Shown piece after piece: positions 8,778-17,782 of a stretch of 64,000 nt of DNA. A program made the translations under genes and the position numbers. The notes beneath the pieces are model-generated. The model ran no database searches. It was given only the letters and a program-made list of their open reading frames with translations, and was not told where the DNA came from. Origin of the DNA: Salinibacterium hongtaonis (GTDB lineage: Bacteria; Actinomycetota; Actinomycetes; Actinomycetales; Microbacteriaceae); NCBI RefSeq assembly GCF_003065485.1, contig NZ_CP026951.1, positions 310,001-374,000 of the forward strand. The letters run 5' to 3'. Positions within the stretch are counted from its first letter, which is position 1. The number at the start of each line of letters is the position of its first letter.

Positions 8778-9794
8778 ATGAAGAACAGCGGCAACAAGCC
8801 CCGGGCCGGAGCGGTCCGTAAGACGCGCAAGGGTCCCCAGGTCGGCTCAGGCGGACAGGGCCGTCAGGCCCTCGAAGGCAAGAAGCCCACCCCCAAGGCC
8901 GAGGATCGCCCGTACCACCCCGCTGGTAAGCGCAAGATTGCCCAAAACCGTCTCGCCGAAAAGCGTGGTGGCGGTCGCCCGGCATCGACGGATGCTCCGC
9001 GCCCCCGTCAGCAGTCGCGCCCCAAGCAGAACGACGATATCGAGGTCGTGACCGGCCGCAACTCGGTGCTCGAGGCACTGCGCGCCAAGATCCCGGCGAC
9101 CGCCCTCTACATCGCGACGCGCATCGAGTACGACGACCGCGTCAAGGAGATCATGGGTCTAGCCACCAAGCGTGGCCTGCCGGTGCTTGAGGTGATGCGC
9201 CCCGAGCTCGACCGGCTCGGCGGCTTCGACTCGGTGCACCAGGGTGTTGCGCTGAAGGTGCCTCCGTACAACTACGAGCACCCCATCGAGCTGTTCGACA
9301 AGATCGTCGCCCGCGGTCAGACGCCGCTTCTGGTGGCGCTCGATGGCATCACCGACCCCCGCAACCTGGGTGCAATCATCCGTTCGGTCGCGGCGTTCGG
9401 CGGCCAGGGCGTCATTGTTCCGCAGCGTCGTTCCGTCGGCGTCACCGCCTCGGCGTGGAAGACCTCGGCCGGTGCCGCGGCCCGCACTCCCGTGGCAATG
9501 GCATCCAACCTGACCCAGACGCTCAAGGCGCTCAAGGAGCGCGGCGTCTTTGTGCTCGGTCTTGATGGCGGAGGCGACGTTGAGCTGCCAGGGCTCTCGT
9601 GGGCCAACGAGCCGCTCGTCATTGTCGTCGGCAGCGAAGGCAAGGGCCTTTCGCGCCTGGTTACCGAGACGTGTGACGCAGTTGTGTCGATTCCGATCAA
9701 CGCCGCAACGGAGTCGCTCAATGCCGGCATCGCCGCATCCGTGACCCTGTATGAGATCTCAAAGCTGCGGGCGCAGGGCAAGAAGCGCAAGTAA
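8778..9794 (+). CDS. rlmB: 23S rRNA (guanosine-2'-O)-methyltransferase RlmB (SpoU family)
   Basis: A 338-residue protein. Residues 1 to about 85 form a Lys/Arg/Gly-rich, low-complexity extension common in actinobacterial members and likely to bind RNA. An SpoU substrate-binding domain and a C-terminal knotted SPOUT domain follow. SPOUT motifs are intact: DPRNLGAIIRS (motif 1), GSEGKGLSRL (motif 2) and IPINAATESLNAGIAASV (motif 3). The expected reaction is 2'-O-methylation of a guanosine in the 23S peptidyl-transferase region. It follows cysS by 22 bp with an AGGG ribosome-binding signal, so the two are probably co-transcribed. Confidence 0.93.
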   Translation: MKNSGNKPRAGAVRKTRKGPQVGSGGQGRQALEGKKPTPKAEDRPYHPAGKRKIAQNRLAEKRGGGRPASTDAPRPRQQSRPKQNDDIEVVTGRNSVLEALRAKIPATALYIATRIEYDDRVKEIMGLATKRGLPVLEVMRPELDRLGGFDSVHQGVALKVPPYNYEHPIELFDKIVARGQTPLLVALDGITDPRNLGAIIRSVAAFGGQGVIVPQRRSVGVTASAWKTSAGAAARTPVAMASNLTQTLKALKERGVFVLGLDGGGDVELPGLSWANEPLVIVVGSEGKGLSRLVTETCDAVVSIPINAATESLNAGIAASVTLYEISKLRAQGKKRK

Positions 9795-9814
9795 CACCAC
9801 AGCAGATGTGGGGA

Positions 9815-9841
9815 GCCCGGCGATCATCACGATCGCCGGGC
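9815..9841. terminator. Bidirectional terminator rlmB / DUF4032 gene
   Basis: GCCCGGCGATC (9815-9825) pairs perfectly with GATCGCCGGGC (9831-9841) around a 5-nt loop. It lies between the rlmB stop and the convergent gene's stop at 9843. Confidence 0.85.
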
Positions 9842-9842
9842 A

Positions 9843-11123
9843 CTAGACGCGGTCGCGCCAGTCGATGTCCTGGTCGGGGATGATCTGAATTGGCACGGTG
9901 ATGGCACCCGTGACGGGATCAAACATTGTGGCCTCGTCGCGGCGGTGCCGCAGCACAGTGTCGATGTAGGACGTCACGGCCTCGGCGAGCGGGATGTCGC
10001 GCCCGGCATCCTGAGACAAGTACCACCGGTGGTCCAGCAGCTGATGGAACACTTCCGCAGGCTCGAGCTTGCCCTTGAGCTCCCGCGGGATAGCGCGCAC
10101 CACCGGCTCGAACACACTCGTGAGCCATTCGTGCGCGACCATCTCCTCATCGGCATCCGGCCTGGCATAGCTGGCGGCATACGAGTCGAGGTCGTTGAGA
10201 AGGCGGCGTGCCTGGTTCTCGCCTGTGTCGAGACCGGTTAGCCGCAACAGCCGTCGCTGGTGGTGACCAGCATCGACAACTTTGGGCTGGATGCCCACCC
10301 TCGTGCCCGTGTCGTCGGTCTTGATCGCGAGCTCTTCGATGTCGAAGCCGAGAGAGTTGAGCCGCTCGACGCGTTCCGCGATGCGCCATCGCTCCGACGA
10401 GTCGAAGGATTCTGCTCCCGTGAGCTCCGTCCACAGGCTGCGATAGGAAGCGACGATGCGGTTGCTCACTTCGAGGGGGTCGACATTTTCGTCGAGCCGC
10501 CCGCCCGCAGCCAGGTCGAATAGCTCGCCAGCGATGTTCACGCGGGCAATCTCGAGATCGTTCTCTCGCTGGCCGTCGGAGAGGCCGTTGTAGATCTTGC
10601 CGGTCTCGGCATCCACCAGATAGGCCGCGAAGGCGCCAGCGTCTCGACGGAACAGCGTGTTCGAGAGCGAGACGTCGCCCCAGAAGAAGCCGATGATGTG
10701 GAGCCGCACGAGGAGCACAGCCAAGGCATCGACGAGACGGGTTGCTGTCTCGGGGCGCAGGGTCTGCGAATAGAGGGCCCGATAGGGGAGCGAGAACTTG
10801 AGGTGCCGGGTTACGAGGGCAGCGTCGAGAGGGTTGCCGTCGTCGTCCGTGCGGTTGGTAATCACCGCGAGAGGGTCGACGCACGGGATGTCGAGGCGCT
10901 GCAAGGCGCGCAACATGTCGTATTCCTGCTGCGCCAGCTCGGGAGACGTCTCCTTGATGGCGATCACAAAACCGCTGAGGTGGGCAAACCGCACCAAGTG
11001 GCGCGAGATGCCCTTGGGCAGCGCAGCGATCACATCGTCGGGCCACACGTCGAGGGGGAGCGACCAGGGCAGGTCGAGCAGCGCGGAGTCAACCGTTGCG
11101 GAGGTGATGCTGAGGGATGCCAT
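9843..11123 (-). CDS. DUF4032 protein (kinase-like fold)
   Basis: A 426-residue cytoplasmic protein conserved in actinobacteria. The first about 230 residues read like a lipopolysaccharide-kinase/APH-type kinase lobe: LHIIGFFWGDVSLSNTLF resembles the catalytic loop (HxxxxxWGDxxxxN) and AAYLVDAETG resembles the metal-binding loop. The C-terminal part is the DUF4032 domain proper. Substrate and role are not known to me. The gene lies downstream of msiK on the same strand but is separated from it by a hairpin terminator. Confidence 0.8.
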   Translation of the reverse strand: MASLSITSATVDSALLDLPWSLPLDVWPDDVIAALPKGISRHLVRFAHLSGFVIAIKETSPELAQQEYDMLRALQRLDIPCVDPLAVITNRTDDDGNPLDAALVTRHLKFSLPYRALYSQTLRPETATRLVDALAVLLVRLHIIGFFWGDVSLSNTLFRRDAGAFAAYLVDAETGKIYNGLSDGQRENDLEIARVNIAGELFDLAAGGRLDENVDPLEVSNRIVASYRSLWTELTGAESFDSSERWRIAERVERLNSLGFDIEELAIKTDDTGTRVGIQPKVVDAGHHQRRLLRLTGLDTGENQARRLLNDLDSYAASYARPDADEEMVAHEWLTSVFEPVVRAIPRELKGKLEPAEVFHQLLDHRWYLSQDAGRDIPLAEAVTSYIDTVLRHRRDEATMFDPVTGAITVPIQIIPDQDIDWRDRV

Positions 11124-11150
11124 TATCGACGTCCATCCGATCTGAGACGA

Positions 11151-11197
11151 GTTCGAGCCTGTCAGACCCGGGTGAGACGGGGCAGACAGGCTCGAAC
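11151..11197 (-). terminator. Hairpin terminator downstream of msiK
   Basis: A 13-bp inverted repeat (11151-11163 with 11185-11197) spans the gap after the msiK stop at 11210. No T run follows on the minus strand. It would uncouple msiK from the DUF4032 gene. Confidence 0.65.
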
Positions 11198-11209
11198 GGG
11201 TTCGGCTTT

Positions 11210-12301
<1,092 letters not shown>

Positions 12302-12319
12302 GACTGTATATCTCCTTCA

Positions 12320-12337
12320 CCGGCAGGTACGTGCCGG
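12320..12337. promoter_or_regulatory. Palindrome in msiK leader, possible operator
   Basis: An 18-bp near-perfect palindrome CCGGCAGGTACGTGCCGG (one mismatched pair) sits 18 bp upstream of the msiK ATG. It could be a repressor site of a sugar-responsive regulator or a leader hairpin. The rest of the 12302-12674 spacer shows no convincing gene; short open frames there have no family features. Confidence 0.35.
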
Positions 12338-12674
12338 ACGATCCGTAGTGAATGGATGTTGTGTGCCGCCAGACCGAGGCCAGACAGACGCCCTCATTAT
12401 GCCACCGCGAGGGCGTGGCGCCTAGGACGGGTATGTGCAGCGGCTCGGGGCGTGCCTGTTTTGGGGGGAGGGGAGGCATGGCGCGACGCATATGCTTATT
12501 CAGCGTCGGTTTGGCCAACTCCCAGACACGATGTCTAGCATCGAAGGTGCCTGACAGATCAAACGCCGCGGCTTACCGCGCCTGTGATCGGGGCGCGGCG
12601 TCGGCTAGGCGCATGGGGGGTCGCATTTGGGCGAGACATTTTGCTCGGTGTTTGATAGCGATGAATGAGGTTTC

Positions 12675-13598
12675 ATGACAAACGATCGTTCGGGCGCACA
12701 GCCTACGAAGAACGAGAAGCGTGCCGCGGCGCGTGAGAAGGCACAGCAGGCGCGCCTCGAGCAGAAGAAGAAGGAGCGCCGCAACCGCTACCTTCTGCAG
12801 GGCGGAATCATTCTCGGCATCCTTGCTGCCATCGCCGTTGTGGTCATGGTCGTCGTCTCCTCCATTCCCAAGACCTATCCCGGGCCCGCGAACATGCTCA
12901 GCGACGGCATCCGCATCGGCGCCGGTTTTGTGGCCGAGCCCACTGCGGCGCTGCAGCCGGGGGAGAGCCCCGTCGCCTCTGAGCCGACCGAAGATTCGGA
13001 TGTCGTGGACATTCGCATCTACCTTGACTACTTCTGCCCGGCGTGCGGTGCATTCGAAGAGGCCAACAACGATCAGATCGCCACGTGGGTCGATTCCGGC
13101 GCCGCAACGCTTGAAATCCATCCCGTCTCGATCCTCGACCGCGCTTCGCTGAACTCGCAGTATTCGACCCGGGCGGCTAACGCCGCCGCGTGTGTGGCCA
13201 ACTACTCGCCCGATTCGTTCTTCGCCTACAACTCCCTGCTCTTTGAGAACCAGCCGGCAGAGGGCACGACCGGCCTCGATAACGACGAGCTCAAGGCCCT
13301 CGCAAAAGAGGCTGGAGTCGCACAGCTCGGATCCGTCGAAACCTGCATCGATGACGTTCGGTTCAAGAAGTGGGTAAACGCGGCGACAGCTCGCGCGTTC
13401 GAGGGGCCGCTGCCCAACGCCGATATCGAGCGGGTAGAAAAAACCCCGACCGTGATCGTCAACGGCACCGCGTACACCGGATCGATCAACGACCCGGCAG
13501 AATTTGCCAAGTTCGTGAGCACCCAGAGCGGCAACGCCTTCACCGACGAGCAGAAGTCGACCCCGTCGCCGAGCCCCAGCCCGAGCCCGGCCGCCTAG
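12675..13598 (+). CDS. Membrane-anchored DsbA-like thioredoxin-fold protein
   Basis: A 307-residue protein. A strongly basic cytoplasmic N-terminus (residues 1-38) leads into a single transmembrane segment (about 40-62), then an extracytoplasmic thioredoxin-fold domain with redox motif C121-P-A-C124 in LDYFCPACGAFEE and a cis-Pro in EKTPTVIVNG. Other Cys residues (in AAACVAN and ETCIDD) could form a structural pair. The last about 12 residues are a Ser-Pro repeat, likely wall-facing or disordered. The family (DsbA/Thioredoxin_4, as in mycobacterial membrane DsbA homologues) catalyses or shuffles disulfides in exported proteins; a matching VKOR is not in this window. Confidence 0.88.
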   Translation: MTNDRSGAQPTKNEKRAAAREKAQQARLEQKKKERRNRYLLQGGIILGILAAIAVVVMVVVSSIPKTYPGPANMLSDGIRIGAGFVAEPTAALQPGESPVASEPTEDSDVVDIRIYLDYFCPACGAFEEANNDQIATWVDSGAATLEIHPVSILDRASLNSQYSTRAANAAACVANYSPDSFFAYNSLLFENQPAEGTTGLDNDELKALAKEAGVAQLGSVETCIDDVRFKKWVNAATARAFEGPLPNADIERVEKTPTVIVNGTAYTGSINDPAEFAKFVSTQSGNAFTDEQKSTPSPSPSPSPAA

Positions 13599-13608
13599 GA
13601 GACGCTAA

Positions 13609-13770
13609 CTAGGCTGGCGCGTCACGTCATGCGCTCGCCGATATCACCGCCGGTTCGCCACGGGGGAGTGGCGCATCGATTCGGCCTACGAGAACACCCG
13701 TACCGTCCCAACCCACGGCGGCGAATCGATCACGCTGCGGGATGTTGTCGTGCGGGCTATGCGGATCTGA
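13609..13770 (+). pseudogene. Remnant of a protein C-terminus
   Basis: Between the DsbA-like gene and tRNA-Thr, one plus-strand frame is open for about 54 codons with no ATG/GTG in a sensible place and ends TGA at 13768. The last about 30 codons, from GEWRIDSAYENTRTV to TLRDVVVRAMRI, look protein-like (balanced composition, amphipathic end), whereas the upstream part does not. I read it as a truncated gene tail, not a live gene. The parent family is not recognised. Confidence 0.3.
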
Positions 13771-13832
13771 GGCAGTTCGCTGCGCGTCGGGCGGTGCGCT
13801 GGCGCGTGGGTAGGCAAAGCCAGCGGAGAATG

Positions 13833-13909
13833 TGGAGCCCCCTGTCGGATTCGAACCGACGACCCCCGCTTTACAAGAGCGGTGCTCTGGCCAACTGAGC
13901 TAAGGAGGC
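13833..13909 (-). tRNA. tRNA-Thr (anticodon TGT)
   Basis: The minus-strand sequence folds as a complete cloverleaf: acceptor GCCTCCT with AGGGGGC, a D arm, anticodon stem CCGCT/AGCGG closing loop CTTGTAA (anticodon TGT), and T loop TTCGAAT. The discriminator is T and CCA is encoded. Confidence 0.97.
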
Positions 13910-13970
13910 GCGTGCGCGCGAACGCACCGGGCTATCTTAGCCCGCGTTCGCGCACCCTGTGGGTGCCGCT

Positions 13971-14396
13971 CTATTCGGCGGCGGGCTTCTCTTCGAAGTT
14001 GAGGGAGAGCGAGTTCATGCAGTAGCGGTCGCCGGTGGGGGTTCCGAAACCGTCGGGGAACACATGGCCAAGGTGCGAGCCGCACGTGGCGCAGCGCACC
14101 TCGGTGCGAACCATTCCGAGGCTGTTGTCTTCAATGAGCTCGACGGCCTCGGGGCGCACCGACTCGTAGAAGCTGGGCCAGCCGCATCCTGAATCGAACT
14201 TGGTGCCGCTCTTGAAGAGTTCTGCGTTACAGGCGGCGCAGGTGTAGATGCCAGCGCGGCCTTCATCGAGCAGCTCGCCGGTCCAGGCACGCTCGGTGCC
14301 AGCCTGACGAAGCACCTGGTAGCGCTCTTCGCCGAGCTCATCGCGCCACTCCTGCTCGCTCTTTGTGACCTGGTAGTTGCCGGGCTGGTCGTTCAT
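13971..14396 (-). CDS. msrB: Peptide-methionine (R)-S-oxide reductase MsrB
   Basis: A 141-residue enzyme reducing methionine-R-sulfoxide in oxidised proteins. The structural zinc is held by two CxxC pairs (YTCAACNAEL and VRCATCGSHLG). The substrate pocket is GCGWPSFYE and the catalytic Cys lies in RYCMNSLSLNF. The resolving Cys of some MsrBs may be the one in DSGCGWPS. Length is typical of a stand-alone MsrB. GGAAGG precedes the ATG. It is divergent from the iron-regulated HtaA gene and has no obvious operon partner. Confidence 0.97.
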   Translation of the reverse strand: MNDQPGNYQVTKSEQEWRDELGEERYQVLRQAGTERAWTGELLDEGRAGIYTCAACNAELFKSGTKFDSGCGWPSFYESVRPEAVELIEDNSLGMVRTEVRCATCGSHLGHVFPDGFGTPTGDRYCMNSLSLNFEEKPAAE

Positions 14397-14476
14397 GGAG
14401 TGCCTTCCGAAAAGTGTGGACTTATCTAGCCTAAACGCGAGGGGAGCCCGTTTGTTCCCTCATTACGCCGCGCTAG

Positions 14477-14490
14477 TTAGGTTTACCTAA
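14477..14490. promoter_or_regulatory. DtxR/IdeR-type iron box 1 (upstream of -35)
   Basis: TTAGGTTTACCTAA is a near-perfect palindrome matching the DtxR/IdeR consensus half sites. It sits just upstream of the -35 hexamer of the HtaA-protein promoter. Confidence 0.75.
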
Positions 14491-14498
14491 GCAAAATT

Positions 14499-14528
14499 TT
14501 GACGCGGGCGCCTCGGGGACACTACAGT
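14499..14528 (+). promoter_or_regulatory. Promoter of the HtaA-domain gene
   Basis: TTGACG (14499-14504) and TACAGT (14523-14528) with an 18-bp spacer make one of the clearest housekeeping-type promoters in the window. It is bracketed by two iron boxes, so metal-loaded DtxR should block it. Confidence 0.7.
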
Positions 14529-14533
14529 CGGAC

Positions 14534-14553
14534 TTAGCTAAGGCAACCCTTAG
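14534..14553. promoter_or_regulatory. DtxR/IdeR-type iron box 2 (at transcription start)
   Basis: TTAGCTAAGGCAACCCTTAG resembles the 19-bp DtxR box (TTAGGTTAGSCTAACCTAA type) and overlaps the expected transcription start of the HtaA-domain gene. Confidence 0.65.
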
Positions 14554-14582
14554 TAGCATCCTTCAGCCAGGAGTCTCTGCCC

Positions 14583-17500
14583 GTGAACCCCCTTTTAGCG
14601 CGCCCTAGAGCGGCGCGCTCGCTTCTTGCCCTGCTCACAGCGTTTCTCCTGGCCTTCAGCGGCCTCGTCATGGGCGCCGCCCCCGCGTCCGCTGCGCCAT
14701 CGACCTCGTCGACCGCTCTCCACTGGGGATTCAAGCAGTCATGGCGCACGTACATGCAGTTCGGCGGAGGGTCAGTTACCCCGAGTGCCGGCGCCGCAGT
14801 CGTGAGCACGCCGTTCAGCGCCTATACCTGGGCCCCTGGCGCGACCACGTTTGATCCCGTCTCGAAGATCGGCAGCGCAGCGTTTTCGGGTGCGGTGCAG
14901 TTCGTCAACGCGGGCCACGGAATTGATGTCTCGGTTTCGGCCCCTCGAGTTGACCTGAATGGTGATGGCACGGGGAGTATCTTCTGGACGACTGGCGGAG
15001 TCGAGGTCCTCGGGGCTACCGTCTCCACCCTCTCGGTCGGCGCGCCGGTAGATTCTTCCGGCGTAAGCACGGTCAACGTCGCAGGCTCCGGGGTCGCGTT
15101 CACTGACGCCTCCGGTGTGCCGTTCCACTACACCTCAGCGGATGCGATGGACGATTTCGCCTTCCAGATCTCGTATCCGACCCCGGCGGTAGCGCCTCCG
15201 ACTCCCCCCACTCCGAAGGTGACGGTGTCGAAGACAACGGGTCTGAATCCTGCCGGTGAGACGATCACGGTTTCGGGTACTGGATTCTCCCCGGCCGATT
15301 CGTCGTCTGTCGTGGGCACGCGCCCTCCCCTGGCTGGCCTGTGGTCCGGTGCGTATGTCGTCTTCGGTTCTTTCAAGGACGTGTGGAAGCCGAGTGAGTC
15401 CGCGCCGACGGCCGCCCGAGAGTCGTTGAGTCAGCGCTGGTTGCTGACCCAAGACGTGATTGACGCCGTGGATCCGCGCTTTAAGGCGGCCGTTCTTGCC
15501 GAGGCTGCTGTGCTCAATGCCGATGGTTCGTTCTCGTTCCAGATGACGGTGGCAGAGAGTTCCGCGGCGTTGTCCGATGGCAACTACGGCATCTACACCT
15601 ACGCCGGGAGCGGCGCTACCTACGCCCCGTTCGAGACGTACACGCCACTGTCATTCGGTATTCCTACTCCGAAGGTGACAGTGTCGAAGACAACGGGTCT
15701 GAATCCTGCCGGTGAGACGATCACGGTTTCGGGTACTGGATTCTCCCCGGCCGATTCGTCGTCTGTCGTGGGCACGCGCCCTCCCCTGGCTGGCCTGTGG
15801 TCCGGTGCGTATGTCGTCTTCGGTTCTTTCAAGGACGTGTGGAAGCCGAGTGAGTCCGCGCCGACGGCCGCCCGAGAGTCGTTGAGTCAGCGCTGGTTGC
15901 TGACCCAAGACGTGATTGACGCCGTGGATCCGCGCTTTAAGGCGGCCGTTCTTGCCGAGGCTGCTGTGCTCAATGCCGATGGTTCGTTCTCGTTCCAGAT
16001 GACGGTGGCAGAGAGTTCCGCGGCGTTGTCCGATGGCAACTACGGCATCTACACCTACGCCGGGAGCGGCGCTACCTACGCCCCGTTCGAGACGTACACG
16101 CCGCTCGCCTTCGGCGCTCCGACTCCTCCCGTTGTTACACCTCCCACCACGACCCCTCCTGTGGTGGACGTTCCCGTCGCAAGCGGCTCGCTCACCTGGG
16201 GCATTAAGGACTCGTTCCGCAGCTACATCACCAGCTCGATCGCCCACGGCACGATTAGCACGAGCGGGGCACGCGCATCCGGCGGCTCCTATGTGTTCGG
16301 CCAGGCGGCCGGCGGAAGCTACACCGAGGCGGCCGGAGTCGGCACCTCGAACTACAGCGGTGCCGTGCGCTTCACCGGTCACGCCGGAATCCTCGACGTG
16401 ACGATTTCGAACCCCGTTGTTCGGGTTGACTCCGCAACGTCCGGAACCCTGTTCGTCACAGCCAATGGCTCGCAGCTCGCGATCGCAAGCCTGAACCTGG
16501 CCGCGGCAAACCGGAGCGTCAACAACGGCGCGGTCACCTACTCGGGCGTCCCCGCGGTGCTCACCTCGGCCGGAACCGGTGTCTTTGCCCTCACCGGCAG
16601 CCCGTTCTACCCGGTGGGCACGGCGCTTGACCCCGTTACCTTCACGATCGGTGCTCCCGCCACAGCATCCGTCGGTTCCGCGATGGTCGCGAGCTTCCAG
16701 CGCCCGGCAACAGCGACGCCTGCTCCCACGGCTCCCGTTACAACAGGTGCCGAGATCGTGGAGGGTGACGTTGCTCCCGGCAGCACGGTGACCATCCGCG
16801 CGACGGGCTTCCAGCCGAACGAGACCGGCATCCTGGTTGTGCTTTACTCGACCCCCACGGTGCTCGACCGCAACGCCACGGCGGATGCGAACGGTGTCGT
16901 CACGTGGACAGGCGTGCTGCCCAGCGACTTCACGGGTGAGCACACGTTGACGTTCCAGGGTTCGGTTGACCGCGGTGTGGTTGTCGACTTCGGGTCGGCA
17001 GCGGTTGCAGCTCTCGCCAGCTGTGTCGTCGAGAACGCCACGGTCACGTGGGGCTTCAAGGAGTCATTCCGTGCGTACATCAGCGGGTCGATTGCTCACG
17101 GCGAGTGGGTCGTCGGCGAGGGTCTCGAATACGAAACCCCCGACTTTCTCTGGAAGACAGGCTCCGGCACCTTCGACGCTGATGAGAAGACCGGCGACAT
17201 CGCACTGCCGGGCACTCTGACCTTCACGGGTCACGGCGGTGTGCTCAACACGACGCTGTCGAACCTCCGCGTGAAGTTCGACGGGGACACAGCGTTCCTG
17301 GTGTTCGACATCTCCGGTGACACCCAGGCGGGCGAGACCATCGACGAGCGCAACGTCTCCTTCGTAGAGCTCGACCTCTCCGCTGCCACCGAGACCGACG
17401 ACGACGGGGAGATCACGTTCGCCGATGTTCCTGCCAAGCTCACCGCCGACGGCGAGGCGACGTTCGGCACCTACTCGGCCGGCGAGGCCTTCGACCCCGT

Positions 17501-17696
17501 GACCATCACGATCGCCCAGAGCGACGGATGCGACGAGGTCGCCGCAACGGAAGAGGCTTCTGACGACGCGACGGTTGCCCCGATCTCGGCACAGCCCGAC
17601 CTCACCTGGGTGGTGTGGTTGCTTGTCGCTCTCGTCGTGATCCTCGCCGCAGTCGTAGTGACCCTCCTCGTGCGGGCGCGTCGCAAGCAGAACTGA
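14583..17696 (+). CDS. Cell-surface heme-binding protein with three HtaA domains
   Basis: A 1037-residue exported protein. It has a signal peptide (cleavage near ASAAPS, residue about 38), HtaA domain 1 (about 46-205, WGFKQSWRTYM), two near-identical 145-residue modules of unknown fold (about 210-355 and 362-507), a Pro/Thr linker, HtaA domain 2 (about 534-690, WGIKDSFRSYI and TGHAGILDV), an Ig-like stretch, HtaA domain 3 (about 819-980, WGFKESFRAYI and TGHGGVLNT), a transmembrane segment (about 1005-1026) and a basic tail. HtaA domains of corynebacteria bind heme through a conserved Tyr and His, both visible here. Role: capture heme at the wall and hand it to HmuT. It starts at GTG after AGGAG and is controlled by flanking DtxR boxes. 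Confidence 0.92.
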   Translation: MNPLLARPRAARSLLALLTAFLLAFSGLVMGAAPASAAPSTSSTALHWGFKQSWRTYMQFGGGSVTPSAGAAVVSTPFSAYTWAPGATTFDPVSKIGSAAFSGAVQFVNAGHGIDVSVSAPRVDLNGDGTGSIFWTTGGVEVLGATVSTLSVGAPVDSSGVSTVNVAGSGVAFTDASGVPFHYTSADAMDDFAFQISYPTPAVAPPTPPTPKVTVSKTTGLNPAGETITVSGTGFSPADSSSVVGTRPPLAGLWSGAYVVFGSFKDVWKPSESAPTAARESLSQRWLLTQDVIDAVDPRFKAAVLAEAAVLNADGSFSFQMTVAESSAALSDGNYGIYTYAGSGATYAPFETYTPLSFGIPTPKVTVSKTTGLNPAGETITVSGTGFSPADSSSVVGTRPPLAGLWSGAYVVFGSFKDVWKPSESAPTAARESLSQRWLLTQDVIDAVDPRFKAAVLAEAAVLNADGSFSFQMTVAESSAALSDGNYGIYTYAGSGATYAPFETYTPLAFGAPTPPVVTPPTTTPPVVDVPVASGSLTWGIKDSFRSYITSSIAHGTISTSGARASGGSYVFGQAAGGSYTEAAGVGTSNYSGAVRFTGHAGILDVTISNPVVRVDSATSGTLFVTANGSQLAIASLNLAAANRSVNNGAVTYSGVPAVLTSAGTGVFALTGSPFYPVGTALDPVTFTIGAPATASVGSAMVASFQRPATATPAPTAPVTTGAEIVEGDVAPGSTVTIRATGFQPNETGILVVLYSTPTVLDRNATADANGVVTWTGVLPSDFTGEHTLTFQGSVDRGVVVDFGSAAVAALASCVVENATVTWGFKESFRAYISGSIAHGEWVVGEGLEYETPDFLWKTGSGTFDADEKTGDIALPGTLTFTGHGGVLNTTLSNLRVKFDGDTAFLVFDISGDTQAGETIDERNVSFVELDLSAATETDDDGEITFADVPAKLTADGEATFGTYSAGEAFDPVTITIAQSDGCDEVAATEEASDDATVAPISAQPDLTWVVWLLVALVVILAAVVVTLLVRARRKQN
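15211..16107 (+). repeat. Near-identical 456-bp-period tandem duplication
   Basis: 15211-15651 and 15667-16107 are about 441 bp long with a spacing of 456 bp and are almost identical at the DNA level (the difference I find is G/A at 15224/15680). They encode the duplicated modules between HtaA domains 1 and 2. Silent sites are conserved too, so the copies are recent or kept alike by gene conversion. Confidence 0.95.
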
Positions 17697-17710
17697 CGCT
17701 AGTTCGCCAC

Positions 17711-17753
17711 CCGAAGCCCGCCCGAGCGACCGCTGGGGCGGGCTTCGGCCTTT
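17711..17753 (+). terminator. Intrinsic terminator after the HtaA gene
   Basis: CCGAAGCCCGCCC (17711-17723) pairs perfectly with GGGCGGGCTTCGG (17736-17748) and is followed by CCTTT. Confidence 0.85.
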
Positions 17754-17770
17754 AACGCCGCGTCGCCTGC

Positions 17771-17776
17771 GATTAT
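17771..17776 (+). promoter_or_regulatory. Extended -10 for leaderless DUF2332 gene
   Basis: TGCGATTAT (hexamer GATTAT at 17771-17776) ends 6 nt before the GTG at 17783. Confidence 0.45.
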
Positions 17777-17782
17777 GAAGGG

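Noticed and set aside
13629-13898. A plus-strand frame ending SPLSDSNRRPPLYKSGALAN
   Set aside because: It is the antisense of tRNA-Thr, a well-known false protein prediction.
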